DNA of 53,996 nucleotides from Lachnospiraceae bacterium (lineage in GTDB: Bacteria > Bacillota > Clostridia > Lachnospirales > Lachnospiraceae): positions 1 to 53,996 of the forward strand of contig JAFZRH010000071.1 of the NCBI GenBank assembly GCA_017619975.1. The letters run 5' to 3'. Positions within the stretch are counted from its first letter, which is position 1. Each line of letters starts with the position of its first letter. Both the position numbers and the translations under genes were made by a program. Of this stretch, positions 32,731 through 40,701 are shown in pieces. The notes under the pieces were generated by a model. That model worked only from the letters and a program-made list of their open reading frames with translations. It was not told the origin of the DNA and did no database searches.

Positions 32731-33774
32731 ATGGAACAGTTAAAAGGCAACAAATACGGAACACACCGCGTGATCGAGCCGAAGGGCGTCCTGACGCAGG
32801 CGGCCTGGAAGATCGACAACGACATGACGAAGCATTACTCCAACGAGATCATCTGCGACGTGATCTCGCTCAATATCGATTCCGCGTCCTTCACGCAGAT
32901 CAGCGAGGTCTGCGGCGGCGACGAAACAAAGATCGGCGAGATGATCATGGGCATCGTAGCCGAGCGCGGCAAGCAGCAGAACCCGGTCACGGGCTCCGGC
33001 GGCATGTTCATCGGCAAAGTTGCCTACATCGGCGACGATTTAAAGGACCGCGACCTCAAGGTCGGCGACAAGATCGCCTCCCTGGTCAGCCTGTCCCTGA
33101 CTCCCTTAAAGATCGATAAGATCCTGGCTATCCACAAGGAGATCGACCGCGTGGATATCGTCGGGCAGGCGGTGCTCTTTGAGAGCGGTCTGTACGCAAA
33201 GCTTCCGGACGACATGTCCGAAGCCCTGGCGCTCGCGGCCCTCGACGTGGCCGGTGCGCCTGCGCAGGCGAGACGCCTCCCGAAGGAAGGCGACAGCGTG
33301 CTGATCCTGGGCGCGAACGGCAAGAGCGGCGTGCTCTGCGCCTGGGAAGCCATGAAGAAGGTCGGCCCGAACGGCAACGTGGTCGGCGTGGTCCGCAATC
33401 CGAAGCAGGTCCCGGGCCTCATGGAGCTGGGCGTGTATCATAAAGTGATCGTGGCCTCCGCTACGGAGCCGGTCGCGGTGCTGGAAGCAGCGCTCGCCGC
33501 CAACGGCGGGAAGGAATACGATCTTTCCATCAGCTGCGTGAACGTGGAAGCCTGCGAGATGAGCGCGATCCTGCCGGTCCGGGAGGGCGGCACGGTCTAC
33601 TTCTTCTCGATGGCGACGAGCTTCACGCGCGCGGCTTTGGGCGCGGAAGGCGTCGGCAAAGACATCAACATGATGGTCGGCAACGGCTACGCGAAGGACC
33701 ACGCCGAGATCACGCTGAACGTGCTGCGCGAGAATCAGAAGATCCGCGAGCTGTTCGACCGGAAATACGTATAG
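32731..33774 (+). CDS. kdd: L-erythro-3,5-diaminohexanoate dehydrogenase
   Basis: This encodes 347 residues, as expected for Kdd. A Rossmann-type NAD-binding region is seen at VLILGANGKSGVLCAWEAM (around residues 190-208), preceded by a medium-chain dehydrogenase-like N-terminal half. The enzyme oxidatively deaminates 3,5-diaminohexanoate, made by the KamA and KamDE reactions, to 3-keto-5-aminohexanoate with NAD+. This supplies ammonia and reducing power. The start has AAAGGAGAT 7 bases upstream, directly next to the repeat. It ends in TAG. Confidence 0.95.
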   Translation: MEQLKGNKYGTHRVIEPKGVLTQAAWKIDNDMTKHYSNEIICDVISLNIDSASFTQISEVCGGDETKIGEMIMGIVAERGKQQNPVTGSGGMFIGKVAYIGDDLKDRDLKVGDKIASLVSLSLTPLKIDKILAIHKEIDRVDIVGQAVLFESGLYAKLPDDMSEALALAALDVAGAPAQARRLPKEGDSVLILGANGKSGVLCAWEAMKKVGPNGNVVGVVRNPKQVPGLMELGVYHKVIVASATEPVAVLEAALAANGGKEYDLSISCVNVEACEMSAILPVREGGTVYFFSMATSFTRAALGAEGVGKDINMMVGNGYAKDHAEITLNVLRENQKIRELFDRKYV

Positions 33775-33785
33775 ATAATAGCTGC

Positions 33786-33925
33786 CTTGCCTTCCCCATG
33801 ACGAGGGGGAAGGTGTCACGGCGAAGCCGTGACGGATGAGGGCGAAAAGAGGAAAATCCCTGGTCAGTCGCCCTCACCCTGTCGCCTGCGGCGACATCCC
33901 TCCCCCTCGTCAGGGGGAGGGCAAG
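33786..33925. repeat. family 1 palindromic element, full copy (kdd-kamA gap)
   Basis: A 140-bp element runs from CTTGCCTTCCCC to GGGGGAGGGCAAG. It has the same two-half plan as the copy at 32574-32717, but the small stem reads GTCACGGCgaaGCCGTGAC on the left and TGTCGCC/GGCGACA on the right. Both stems keep pairing while their sequence differs from the first copy, which points to conservation of structure. It ends just before the kamA ribosome site AAAGGAG. Confidence 0.88.
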
Positions 33926-33938
33926 AAAGGAGAAAAAC

Positions 33939-35189
33939 ATGAAGACCCGCAACGGTTTGTTTGCCGACGTACCCGAAGAACTTTGGAACGACTGGAAATG
34001 GCAGATCCGAAACCGCATCGAAACGGTGGAAGATCTGAAGAAGCATATTGAAATCACCCCCGAAGAGGAGGAGGGCATCCGGCAGTGCCTGGGCGTGCTG
34101 CGCATGGCCATCACCCCGTACTACCTGTCCCTGATCGATCTGAATGATCCGCACGATCCGATCCGCCGCCAGGCGATCCCGACGGCCGCCGAGCTGCACC
34201 GCTCGCCCGCGGACCTTCTGGATCCGCTGCACGAGGACACCGACTCCCCGGTCAAGGGCTTAACGCACCGCTATCCGGACCGCGTGCTGCTCCTGGTCAC
34301 GGATCAGTGCTCCATGTACTGCCGCCACTGCACCCGCCGCCGCTTTGCCGGACAGACGGATCAGGCGGTGCCCGTGGATCAGATCGACGGCTGCATCGAA
34401 TATATTAAAAATCATCCGGAGGTCCGGGACGTTCTGATCTCCGGCGGCGACCCGCTGGTGATGAGCGACGAGCGCCTGGAATATGTGATCTCTAAGGTCC
34501 GCGCGATCCCGCACGTGGAGATCGTCCGCATCGGAAGCCGCACGCCGGTCGTCATGCCGCAGCGCATCACGCCCGAGCTCTGCGCGATGCTTCGCAAATA
34601 CCATCCGATCTGGCTGAATACGCATTTCAACCATCCGAAGGAGATCACCGAAGCGTCGGCGGCCGCCTGCGCGAGACTCGCGGACGCGGGCATCCCGCTC
34701 GGCAACCAGAGCGTGCTGCTGGCCGGCGTCAACGACTGCGTTTATACCATGAAGAAGCTGGTACAGGAGCTGGTCAAGATCCGCGTGCGGCCGTATTACA
34801 TCTATCAGTGCGACCTTTCCATGGGGCTGGAGCATTTCCGCACGCCGGTCGGCAAGGGCATCGAAATCATCGAGGCGCTGCGCGGCCATACGAGCGGCTT
34901 CTGCGTGCCGACCTTCGTGGTGGATGCGCCCGGCGGCGGCGGAAAGATCCCGGTGATGCCGGACTATCTGATCTCGCAGACGCCGAAGCGCGTGATCCTG
35001 CGCAACTTCGAAGGCGTGATCACGACCTATACCGAACCCGAGAACTATAAAGAGACCTGCCAGTGCGAATACTGCCGCGGGGCGCGCGAAGGCCGCCTGG
35101 TCGGCGTAGCGGGCTTAGAGCGCGGACAGACCTTGAGCCTGGAGCCGAAGGGACTGGCGCGCACGGAACGCTGCAAGAAGGGAGAGTAA
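33939..35189 (+). CDS. kamA: lysine 2,3-aminomutase (radical SAM, PLP)
   Basis: This encodes 416 residues, the size of the Clostridium subterminale enzyme. The cluster motif is C124-x3-C128-x2-C131 (QCSMYCRHCTRRR). The PLP lysine is K336 in the PGGGGKIPVMPDY motif, one residue offset from the known numbering of C125/C129/C132 and K337. CQCEYC near the end fits the zinc-binding tail. It converts L-lysine to L-beta-lysine, the first step of fermentation. A family 1 repeat lies just upstream; kamD follows 36 bp later. Confidence 0.97.
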   Translation: MKTRNGLFADVPEELWNDWKWQIRNRIETVEDLKKHIEITPEEEEGIRQCLGVLRMAITPYYLSLIDLNDPHDPIRRQAIPTAAELHRSPADLLDPLHEDTDSPVKGLTHRYPDRVLLLVTDQCSMYCRHCTRRRFAGQTDQAVPVDQIDGCIEYIKNHPEVRDVLISGGDPLVMSDERLEYVISKVRAIPHVEIVRIGSRTPVVMPQRITPELCAMLRKYHPIWLNTHFNHPKEITEASAAACARLADAGIPLGNQSVLLAGVNDCVYTMKKLVQELVKIRVRPYYIYQCDLSMGLEHFRTPVGKGIEIIEALRGHTSGFCVPTFVVDAPGGGGKIPVMPDYLISQTPKRVILRNFEGVITTYTEPENYKETCQCEYCRGAREGRLVGVAGLERGQTLSLEPKGLARTERCKKGE

Positions 35190-35225
35190 AGAAGGGGGCA
35201 AGCTGCCCTCCCCTCAAGGAGTATT

Positions 35226-36785
35226 ATGGAAAGTAAAATCGGATTAAATCAGGCGCTGGTGGATCAGGCCAGGACGTCCGCCGCTCACGTGGCGGAGGAC
35301 ACGCAGCGCTTTATCGACCGGCACACGACGGTCGCGGTCGAGCGGACGGTCTGCCGCCTTTTGGGCATCGACGGCGTGAACGAGGTCGAGGTCCCCATGC
35401 CGAACGTTGTGGTGGATCATCTGCTGGCCAGGGATCTTTTGGCGGACGGCGCGGCGCTTAGGCTCGGCAACGCCATGGCGGAACTTTCGCTTTCCCCGCA
35501 GGAGATCGCGGAAGGCATCGACAAAGGCGAGATCGATCTGGCTGCCCTGCCCATGCACGCGGAGGAGGAGATCCGCGCGGCCTTACAGCCCGTGGTGGAA
35601 GCGACGCTTTCGCGCATCCGCTCGAACGTCGCGAAGCGGAACGAGTACCTTGCCTGTTTCGGCGACAAGAAAGGCCCGTACATCTATCTGATCGTTGCGA
35701 CCGGCAACATTTTTGAAGATATCACGCAGGCCAAGGCGGCGGCCAAGCAGGGCGCGGATGTCATCGCCGTGATCCGGACCACCGGCCAGAGCCTTCTCGA
35801 CTTCGTGCCCTACGGCGCGACCACCGAGGGCTTCGGCGGCACCTACGCGACGCAGGAGAACTTCCGCCTGATGCGCGCCGCCCTGGACGAGGTGGGAGAG
35901 GAGCAGCACCGCTACATCCGCCTGTGCAACTACTGCTCGGGCCTTTGCATGCCGGAGATCGCGGCCATGGGCGCCTTAGAGCGCCTGGACGTGATGCTGA
36001 ACGATGCGCTCTACGGCATCCTTTTCCGCGACATCAACATGCAGCGGACCATCATCGACCAGTATTTCTCACGTGTCATCAACAGCTTCGCGGGCGTCAT
36101 CATCAACACGGGCGAGGACAATTACCTCACCACCGCCGACGCCTATGAAGAGGCGCATACCGTGCTGGCCAGCCAGTTCTTGAACGAGCAGTTCGCCGTG
36201 CAGGCGGGCCTGCCGGAGGAGCAGATGGGCCTCGGCCACGCCTTCGAGATGGACCCCGATCTGCCGAATGCCTTCCTCTACGAGCTGGCGCAGGCGCAGA
36301 TGGCCCGGGAGATCTTCCCGAAAGCGCCGCTCAAATACATGCCGCCGACCAAGTTCATGACCGGCAACATCTTCCGCGGACATGTGCAGGACGCCCTCTT
36401 CAACATGGTGACGATCCTCACGAACCAGAAGATCCACCTGTTGGGCATGATGACGGAAGCCATCCATACGCCGTTCATGAGCGACCGCGCGCTCGCGATC
36501 GAGAACGCGCAGTACATCTTCCGCACCATGGCGGATCTCGGAAACGACATCGAGTTTAAGGAAGGCGGCATCATTCGGACGCGCGCGGCCGAGGTGCTGC
36601 AGAAAGCGGCGGACCTGCTTGCCGAGATCGAGCGGATCGGCCTCTTCGCAACGCTGGAAAAGGGCGTGTTCGCGGACATCAAACGGCCGCTGGACGGCGG
36701 CAAGGGCCTGGACGGCGTCACGAAGAAATCGGACCGCTACTTTAACCCCTTCATTGAAGAGATGCGGAAGGAGGTGCGCGCATGA
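35226..36785 (+). CDS. kamD: lysine 5,6-aminomutase alpha subunit
   Basis: This encodes 519 residues, the usual length of KamD, a TIM-barrel that carries the substrate and adenosyl pocket of the adenosylcobalamin- and PLP-dependent aminomutase. Recognisable stretches include SKIGLNQALVDQAR-like N-terminal residues, YIYLIVATGNIFEDITQAKA, DVIAVIRTTGQSLLDFVPYG and CNYCSGLCMPEIAAMGALERLD. With KamE it moves the terminal amino group of L-beta-lysine from C6 to C5, giving 3,5-diaminohexanoate. It overlaps kamE by 4 bases (ATGA). The enzyme is prone to inactivation, which explains the KamBC reactivase encoded 7 kb upstream. Confidence 0.97.
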   Translation: MESKIGLNQALVDQARTSAAHVAEDTQRFIDRHTTVAVERTVCRLLGIDGVNEVEVPMPNVVVDHLLARDLLADGAALRLGNAMAELSLSPQEIAEGIDKGEIDLAALPMHAEEEIRAALQPVVEATLSRIRSNVAKRNEYLACFGDKKGPYIYLIVATGNIFEDITQAKAAAKQGADVIAVIRTTGQSLLDFVPYGATTEGFGGTYATQENFRLMRAALDEVGEEQHRYIRLCNYCSGLCMPEIAAMGALERLDVMLNDALYGILFRDINMQRTIIDQYFSRVINSFAGVIINTGEDNYLTTADAYEEAHTVLASQFLNEQFAVQAGLPEEQMGLGHAFEMDPDLPNAFLYELAQAQMAREIFPKAPLKYMPPTKFMTGNIFRGHVQDALFNMVTILTNQKIHLLGMMTEAIHTPFMSDRALAIENAQYIFRTMADLGNDIEFKEGGIIRTRAAEVLQKAADLLAEIERIGLFATLEKGVFADIKRPLDGGKGLDGVTKKSDRYFNPFIEEMRKEVRA

Positions 36786-37570
36786 GTTCCGGACTCTACG
36801 ATATGTCCGCCAAGGACTTTGACAAGACGCTGGATTTAACGAAGCTGAAACCCTACGGCGACACCATGAACGACGGCAAGGTGCAGCTTTCCTTTACGCT
36901 GCCGGTCCCGAACAACGACCGGGGCATGGAGGCCGCTCGCATCTACAGCCGCAAAATGGGCCTCGAGGAGCCGAACGTCGCCTACGCCCGCGCGCTGGAC
37001 AAGGAATTCACCTTCTATGTGGTTTACGGTTCCTGCTCGCATACCATCGACTACACGAAGATCCAGATCCACGCCATCGAAGACGTCTCCATGGAGATGG
37101 ACGAGGTGGACGAATATATTAAAGAGCATATCGGGCGGAAGATCGTGGTGCTTGGCGCTTCGACCGGCACCGACGCGCACACGGTCGGCATCGACGCGAT
37201 CATGAACCGCAAGGGCTTCGCGGGCCACTACGGCCTGGAGCGCTACGAGATGATCGAAGCCTACAACATGGGCGCCCAGGTTCCGAACGAGGAATTCCTC
37301 GCGAAGGCGAATGAGATCAATGCAGACGTGCTCTTAGTCAGCCAGACGGTCACACAGAAGAACATCCACATCATCAACCTGACCGAGCTGATCGAGCTTG
37401 CGGAGGCCGAAGGCCTGCGCGCCAAATGCGTTATGTGCTGCGGCGGCGCGCGCATCACGCACGAGCTGGCGAAAGAATTGGGCTTCGACGCCGGCTTCGG
37501 GCCTGGGAAGTTCGCGAACGACGTCGCGACCTTCTGCGTGAAGGAAATGGTGAGGAGAGGGATGAAATAA
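36782..37570 (+). CDS. kamE: lysine 5,6-aminomutase beta subunit
   Basis: This encodes 262 residues. The B12-binding motif D131-x-H133-x2-G136 (GTDAHTVGID) supplies the axial histidine to cobalt. K144 in NRKGFAGHYG is the PLP-binding lysine; both positions coincide with the numbers known for the Clostridium sticklandii enzyme (H133 and K144 of beta). A C-terminal Rossmann-like B12 domain follows, ending with CCGGARITHELAKELG. It is coupled to kamD by a 4-base overlap. No clear terminator follows; the repeat-rich gap and the synthetase gene come next. Confidence 0.97.
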   Translation: MSSGLYDMSAKDFDKTLDLTKLKPYGDTMNDGKVQLSFTLPVPNNDRGMEAARIYSRKMGLEEPNVAYARALDKEFTFYVVYGSCSHTIDYTKIQIHAIEDVSMEMDEVDEYIKEHIGRKIVVLGASTGTDAHTVGIDAIMNRKGFAGHYGLERYEMIEAYNMGAQVPNEEFLAKANEINADVLLVSQTVTQKNIHIINLTELIELAEAEGLRAKCVMCCGGARITHELAKELGFDAGFGPGKFANDVATFCVKEMVRRGMK

Positions 37571-37860
37571 CGGCTGCGAAAGGCTTTACCGCCCCGATAA
37601 AACTTTTCTCGGCCCGCTTCGGCGGCCTTCCGGAATAAAAACGTCCAAGGTCAGGCCGCCTCAAGGGGCAACTCGAAAAGTTTTATTCCGACGCTCGGCC
37701 CGCCTCAAGGGGCAAATCCGCGGGGCTCGTAAACGAGGCGCGCGTTGCGGAAAAGTTTTATCAGCGCGCTCGGCCGGAGGGGCATTCGGGAGAATTGTTC
37801 GGCGCGCTCGGCCAGAAGGAGAATTGTCCGGCGCTCGGCCGGAACTGTACCGTTATTTCA
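37571..37860. repeat. degenerate direct and inverted repeats in the kamE-synthetase gap
   Basis: The 310-bp gap holds several short repeats. ATAAAACTTTTC (37597-37608) appears inverted as GAAAAGTTTTAT at 37675-37686 and 37750-37761. GGCC(C)GCCTCAAGGGGCAA occurs twice, near 37653 and 37699. GAGAATTGT followed by CGGCG...CTCGGCC occurs twice, near 37790 and 37820. CGCTCGGCC occurs five times. No open frame of interest or clear terminator is seen. It may be a decayed set of insertions. The synthetase ribosome site lies just after it. Confidence 0.6.
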
Positions 37861-37880
37861 AGGATGAAGGAGATAAGAAA

Positions 37881-39908
37881 ATGCAGAAGTTGCTTTGGAA
37901 ACCCTCAGAAGAGGTAAAGAACGGCTGCCGCATGGCGGATTTTATGCGTTATGTCAACGCGCGCTGCGGAAAGGATTTTCACGAATATAAGGAACTGTAT
38001 CAGTGGTCGATCGAGGATATCCCGGCCTTTTGGGATGCGCTCTGGCACTATTTTGACGTGATCTGTTCGAAACCCTACGATACGGTCGTGGACGACTTAA
38101 ACCGCTTCCCCGGTGCGAAATGGTTCGTCGGCGCGAAGCTGAACTACGCGGAAAATATCCTGCGTTTCTGCGACCGGGACGGCACGGCCATCACGTTCCG
38201 CGGAGAGGATTTCGTAAGGACGGAGCTTTCCTGGCGGGAGCTCAAGCAGACGGTGATCCGTCTGGCTGCGGCCTTCCGTAAGGAAGGCTTAAAGCCCGGC
38301 GATACCGTGGCAGGGTACCTGCCGAACCTGCCGGAGACCATCATCGCGATGCTGGCGGCTGCGGCCGTCGGGGCTGTCTGGTGTTCCTGCGCGACGGATA
38401 TCGGCGCGAACGCGGCGGTGGACCGGCTGGGGCAGACCGAACCGAAGATCCTCGTCACGACAGACGGCTACCGCTATAAGGGGAAGACCTTCTCCTCCCT
38501 GGAGAACGTGAAGGAGATGGCGGGCCGCATCCCGTCCCTGCAGCGCATCCTGGTGGTGCACTATGCGGGCGAGCCAGAGATCGCCGGCATCCCGAACGCC
38601 GTCCTGTTCACCGACTACCTGGAACAGGGGCAGCCTGAGGACTCTTGCCCTCCCCCGGACGCGGGGGAGGGTGCCGCCGAAGGCGGCAGGAGGGGGCGAC
38701 TTGAGGACTCCTTCTCCTTCGAGCAGGTCGAGGCCTCTCACCCGCTTTTCGTCATGTTTTCCTCCGGCACGACCGGAAAGCCCAAATGCATGGTGCAGTC
38801 CCACGCCGGCATTCTGATGAACCAGTTAAAGGAACTGACCCTGCACTGCAATATTCAGGACGGCAGCAAGCTTCTCTACATCACCACCTGCAGCTGGATG
38901 ATGTGGAACTGGCAGGCCGCCGCGCTCGGCACCGGTTCGGAGTTGGTCCTGTACGACGGCAACCCGTCCTATCCGGACGATGCCGCCATCTGGAAGGTAC
39001 TGGAAGAAGAGAAGGTCACGGATTTCGGCCTTTCCGCCAGCTATATCCACATGCTGATCGCGCACGGATTCTCCCCGAAGGAGCACGCGGATCTGTCCGC
39101 GCTCCGTGCCATCTCCCAGACCGGTTCCGCGTTATCCGACGCGGGCTGGGACTTCGTCTACCGTGAGATCAAGGAAGACTACCACTTCAATTCCATCGCC
39201 GGCGGCACGGACATCAACGGTTGCTTCGGCATCGGCAACATGATGATCCCGGTGTACAGCGGAGAGCTGGCGGCCTTCGGTCTCGGAGAAAAGGTGGAAT
39301 GCTACGATGATAACGGAAAGCCCATCCGCGACCGTGAGGGCGAACTGGTCTGCGAAAAGCCCATCCCCTCCATGCCGCTGTATTTCTGGAACGATCCGAC
39401 CGGAGAACGCTACCGGAATGCGTATTTCGGCGTCTATCCCGGCGTCTGGCGCCACGGCGACTATGTGATCGTGCACGGCAATACCGGGGGTTTAACCTTC
39501 TGCGGCCGGAGCGATTCGGTCTTAAAGCCTTCGGGCGTGCGCATCGGTACGGCGGAGATCTACAATCAGGTCAACAACCTGCCGGAGGTGGAGGATTCCC
39601 TGGCTGTCGGGCAGGATTACCACGGCGATCAGCGGATCATCCTCTTCGTCAAATGCCAGCCGGGGTACGTCCTGGACGACGCGCTCATCAAAAAGATCAA
39701 GACCACTCTGCGCACCAAGGCCTCGCCGCGCCACGTGCCGGCAGTGATCCTGGAAACGCCGGAGATCCCCGTGACCCTAAACGGCAAAAAGGTGGAAGGC
39801 GCCGTGACGAATATCCTGAACGGCCGGCCGGTCGGCAACCGGGACGCGCTCGGCAACCCGGACAGTCTGGCTTTCTATACGGCCTGCCTGGAAATCCTGA
39901 AGGAATAG
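37881..39908 (+). CDS. acetoacetyl-CoA synthetase (AMP-forming) with a repeat-derived insertion
   Basis: This encodes 675 residues from ATG 37881 behind AAGGAGAT. It belongs to the acyl-CoA synthetase superfamily: the AMP-binding P-loop FSSGTTGKPK at 293-302, AGGTDINGCFGI (A5-type motif), HGDYVIVHGNTGG, GRSDSVLKPSGVRIGTAEIY and the C-terminal NGKKVEGAV with the catalytic Lys. The length and N-terminal PSEEVKNGCRMADFMRYVN fit acetoacetyl-CoA synthetase. It would activate the acetoacetate made by Kce, taking the role that a CoA-transferase (AtoDA) plays in other lysine fermenters. Residues 256-277 come from an inserted palindromic element, 16 residues before the P-loop. Confidence 0.88.
   Translation: MQKLLWKPSEEVKNGCRMADFMRYVNARCGKDFHEYKELYQWSIEDIPAFWDALWHYFDVICSKPYDTVVDDLNRFPGAKWFVGAKLNYAENILRFCDRDGTAITFRGEDFVRTELSWRELKQTVIRLAAAFRKEGLKPGDTVAGYLPNLPETIIAMLAAAAVGAVWCSCATDIGANAAVDRLGQTEPKILVTTDGYRYKGKTFSSLENVKEMAGRIPSLQRILVVHYAGEPEIAGIPNAVLFTDYLEQGQPEDSCPPPDAGEGAAEGGRRGRLEDSFSFEQVEASHPLFVMFSSGTTGKPKCMVQSHAGILMNQLKELTLHCNIQDGSKLLYITTCSWMMWNWQAAALGTGSELVLYDGNPSYPDDAAIWKVLEEEKVTDFGLSASYIHMLIAHGFSPKEHADLSALRAISQTGSALSDAGWDFVYREIKEDYHFNSIAGGTDINGCFGIGNMMIPVYSGELAAFGLGEKVECYDDNGKPIRDREGELVCEKPIPSMPLYFWNDPTGERYRNAYFGVYPGVWRHGDYVIVHGNTGGLTFCGRSDSVLKPSGVRIGTAEIYNQVNNLPEVEDSLAVGQDYHGDQRIILFVKCQPGYVLDDALIKKIKTTLRTKASPRHVPAVILETPEIPVTLNGKKVEGAVTNILNGRPVGNRDALGNPDSLAFYTACLEILKE
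38636..38710. repeat. family 1 half element inserted in frame in the synthetase gene, with 9-bp target duplication
   Basis: TGAGGACTC at 38636-38644 is repeated exactly at 38702-38710. Between them lie 57 bp made of a CCCTCCCCC/GGGGGAGGG stem and a GCCGCC/GGCGGC stem, matching the left half of the full family 1 copies. Insert plus one duplicate is 66 bp, so 22 codons are added without a frameshift or stop. The encoded residues (CPPPDAGEGAAEGGRRGRL, then EDS) are low complexity and lie in a loop before the AMP-binding motif. Confidence 0.9.
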
Positions 39909-39940
39909 GACGCGCTGAAAAGACACGCTGAAAGCATGCG

Positions 39941-39976
39941 AAAAGCGCCGCTCCGAAAAAACGGAACGGCGCTTTT
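39941..39976. terminator. bidirectional intrinsic terminator between convergent genes
   Basis: AAAAGCGCCG (39941-39950) pairs with CGGCGCTTTT (39967-39976), with an inner TCCG/CGGA stem around an A-rich loop. The A-run on one side and T-run on the other let it serve both the synthetase gene and the convergent minus-strand gene ending at 40003. Confidence 0.88.
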
Positions 39977-40002
39977 CCTGCGTCGGACGAAACCGATCGG
40001 GT

Positions 40003-40575
40003 TCAGATGCCGATGGCATCAAAGAGAGACTGGAAGATGGCGTTGAAGTCGATATTGGTGAGTTCGATTCCCGCATTCTTCCCGATGATATACAGGACCA
40101 GACCGGCAATAAGGCTTGCGATCAGACCGACCAGGATCCAGATCAGCAGAGCACGGACCCAGTGCTTTAAGTTCTTGTTTCTGGCGGCGCAGGCCATGAT
40201 GATCATCACGATCAGGCCGAGCACCGGGATGGCAAACAGCAGCATCAGCCAGAAATAGGTTCCGGTCTTCACGACGGGGCTGTTTACAGCCGGCTCATTG
40301 GTAACGGTGCCCAGTTCGCTCTCGTGCGTAAACACTTCCGCTGCGGGTTCGGCCTTCGGCTGAACGGGAGCCGGAGCGGGCTCGGCAGCCGGCGGTACCG
40401 GAGGCACATAGGAAGGCTGAACCGGAGCAGGTTCCACAGGCGGAACAGCCGCCGCGGCCGCCGCTACAAAATTCGATGCAGGAACTTCTTCTACAGGGAC
40501 TTTTTGTCCGCATTCCGGGCAGAAAAGAGTGCCCTCCTCGATAGGACTTCCACAATTCGTACAAAACTTCTCCAT
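40003..40575 (-). CDS. zinc-ribbon membrane protein with Pro/Ala-rich linker
   Basis: This encodes 190 residues. It opens with a zinc ribbon, MEKFCTNCGSPIEEGTLFCPECG (Cys 5, 8, 19 and 22), followed by a Pro/Ala/Glu-rich linker (about 28-95) and two hydrophobic segments (about 107-130 and 140-167). Such proteins are common in Clostridia and have no defined function. The ribosome site is AAAGGAG. A TATAAT box lies upstream on the minus strand. A second zinc-ribbon membrane protein of different design is encoded at 42561. Confidence 0.85.
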   Translation of the reverse strand: MEKFCTNCGSPIEEGTLFCPECGQKVPVEEVPASNFVAAAAAAVPPVEPAPVQPSYVPPVPPAAEPAPAPVQPKAEPAAEVFTHESELGTVTNEPAVNSPVVKTGTYFWLMLLFAIPVLGLIVMIIMACAARNKNLKHWVRALLIWILVGLIASLIAGLVLYIIGKNAGIELTNIDFNAIFQSLFDAIGI

Positions 40576-40626
40576 CTTATTACTCCTTTCCCCCGGACGT
40601 CAGATGGTTGACGCCTTTCCTTGTAT

Positions 40627-40632
40627 ATTATA
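40627..40632 (-). promoter_or_regulatory. -10 box of the zinc-ribbon gene
   Basis: On the minus strand this reads TATAAT, about 52 bases before the start codon at 40575. The -35 at 17 bp is poor (CTGTCG), so the call rests mainly on the perfect -10. Confidence 0.45.
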
Positions 40633-40701
40633 ACAGATATCCGGCAAAACGACAGCCGTTTTCTGTGAAAATCAGGTGAATTTTTTGCCGGCGGCAGAGT
40701 C

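Noticed and set aside
37571-37880. Possible CRISPR array because of repeated short motifs
   Set aside because: The repeats are short, unevenly spaced, partly inverted and there are no regular spacers or cas genes.
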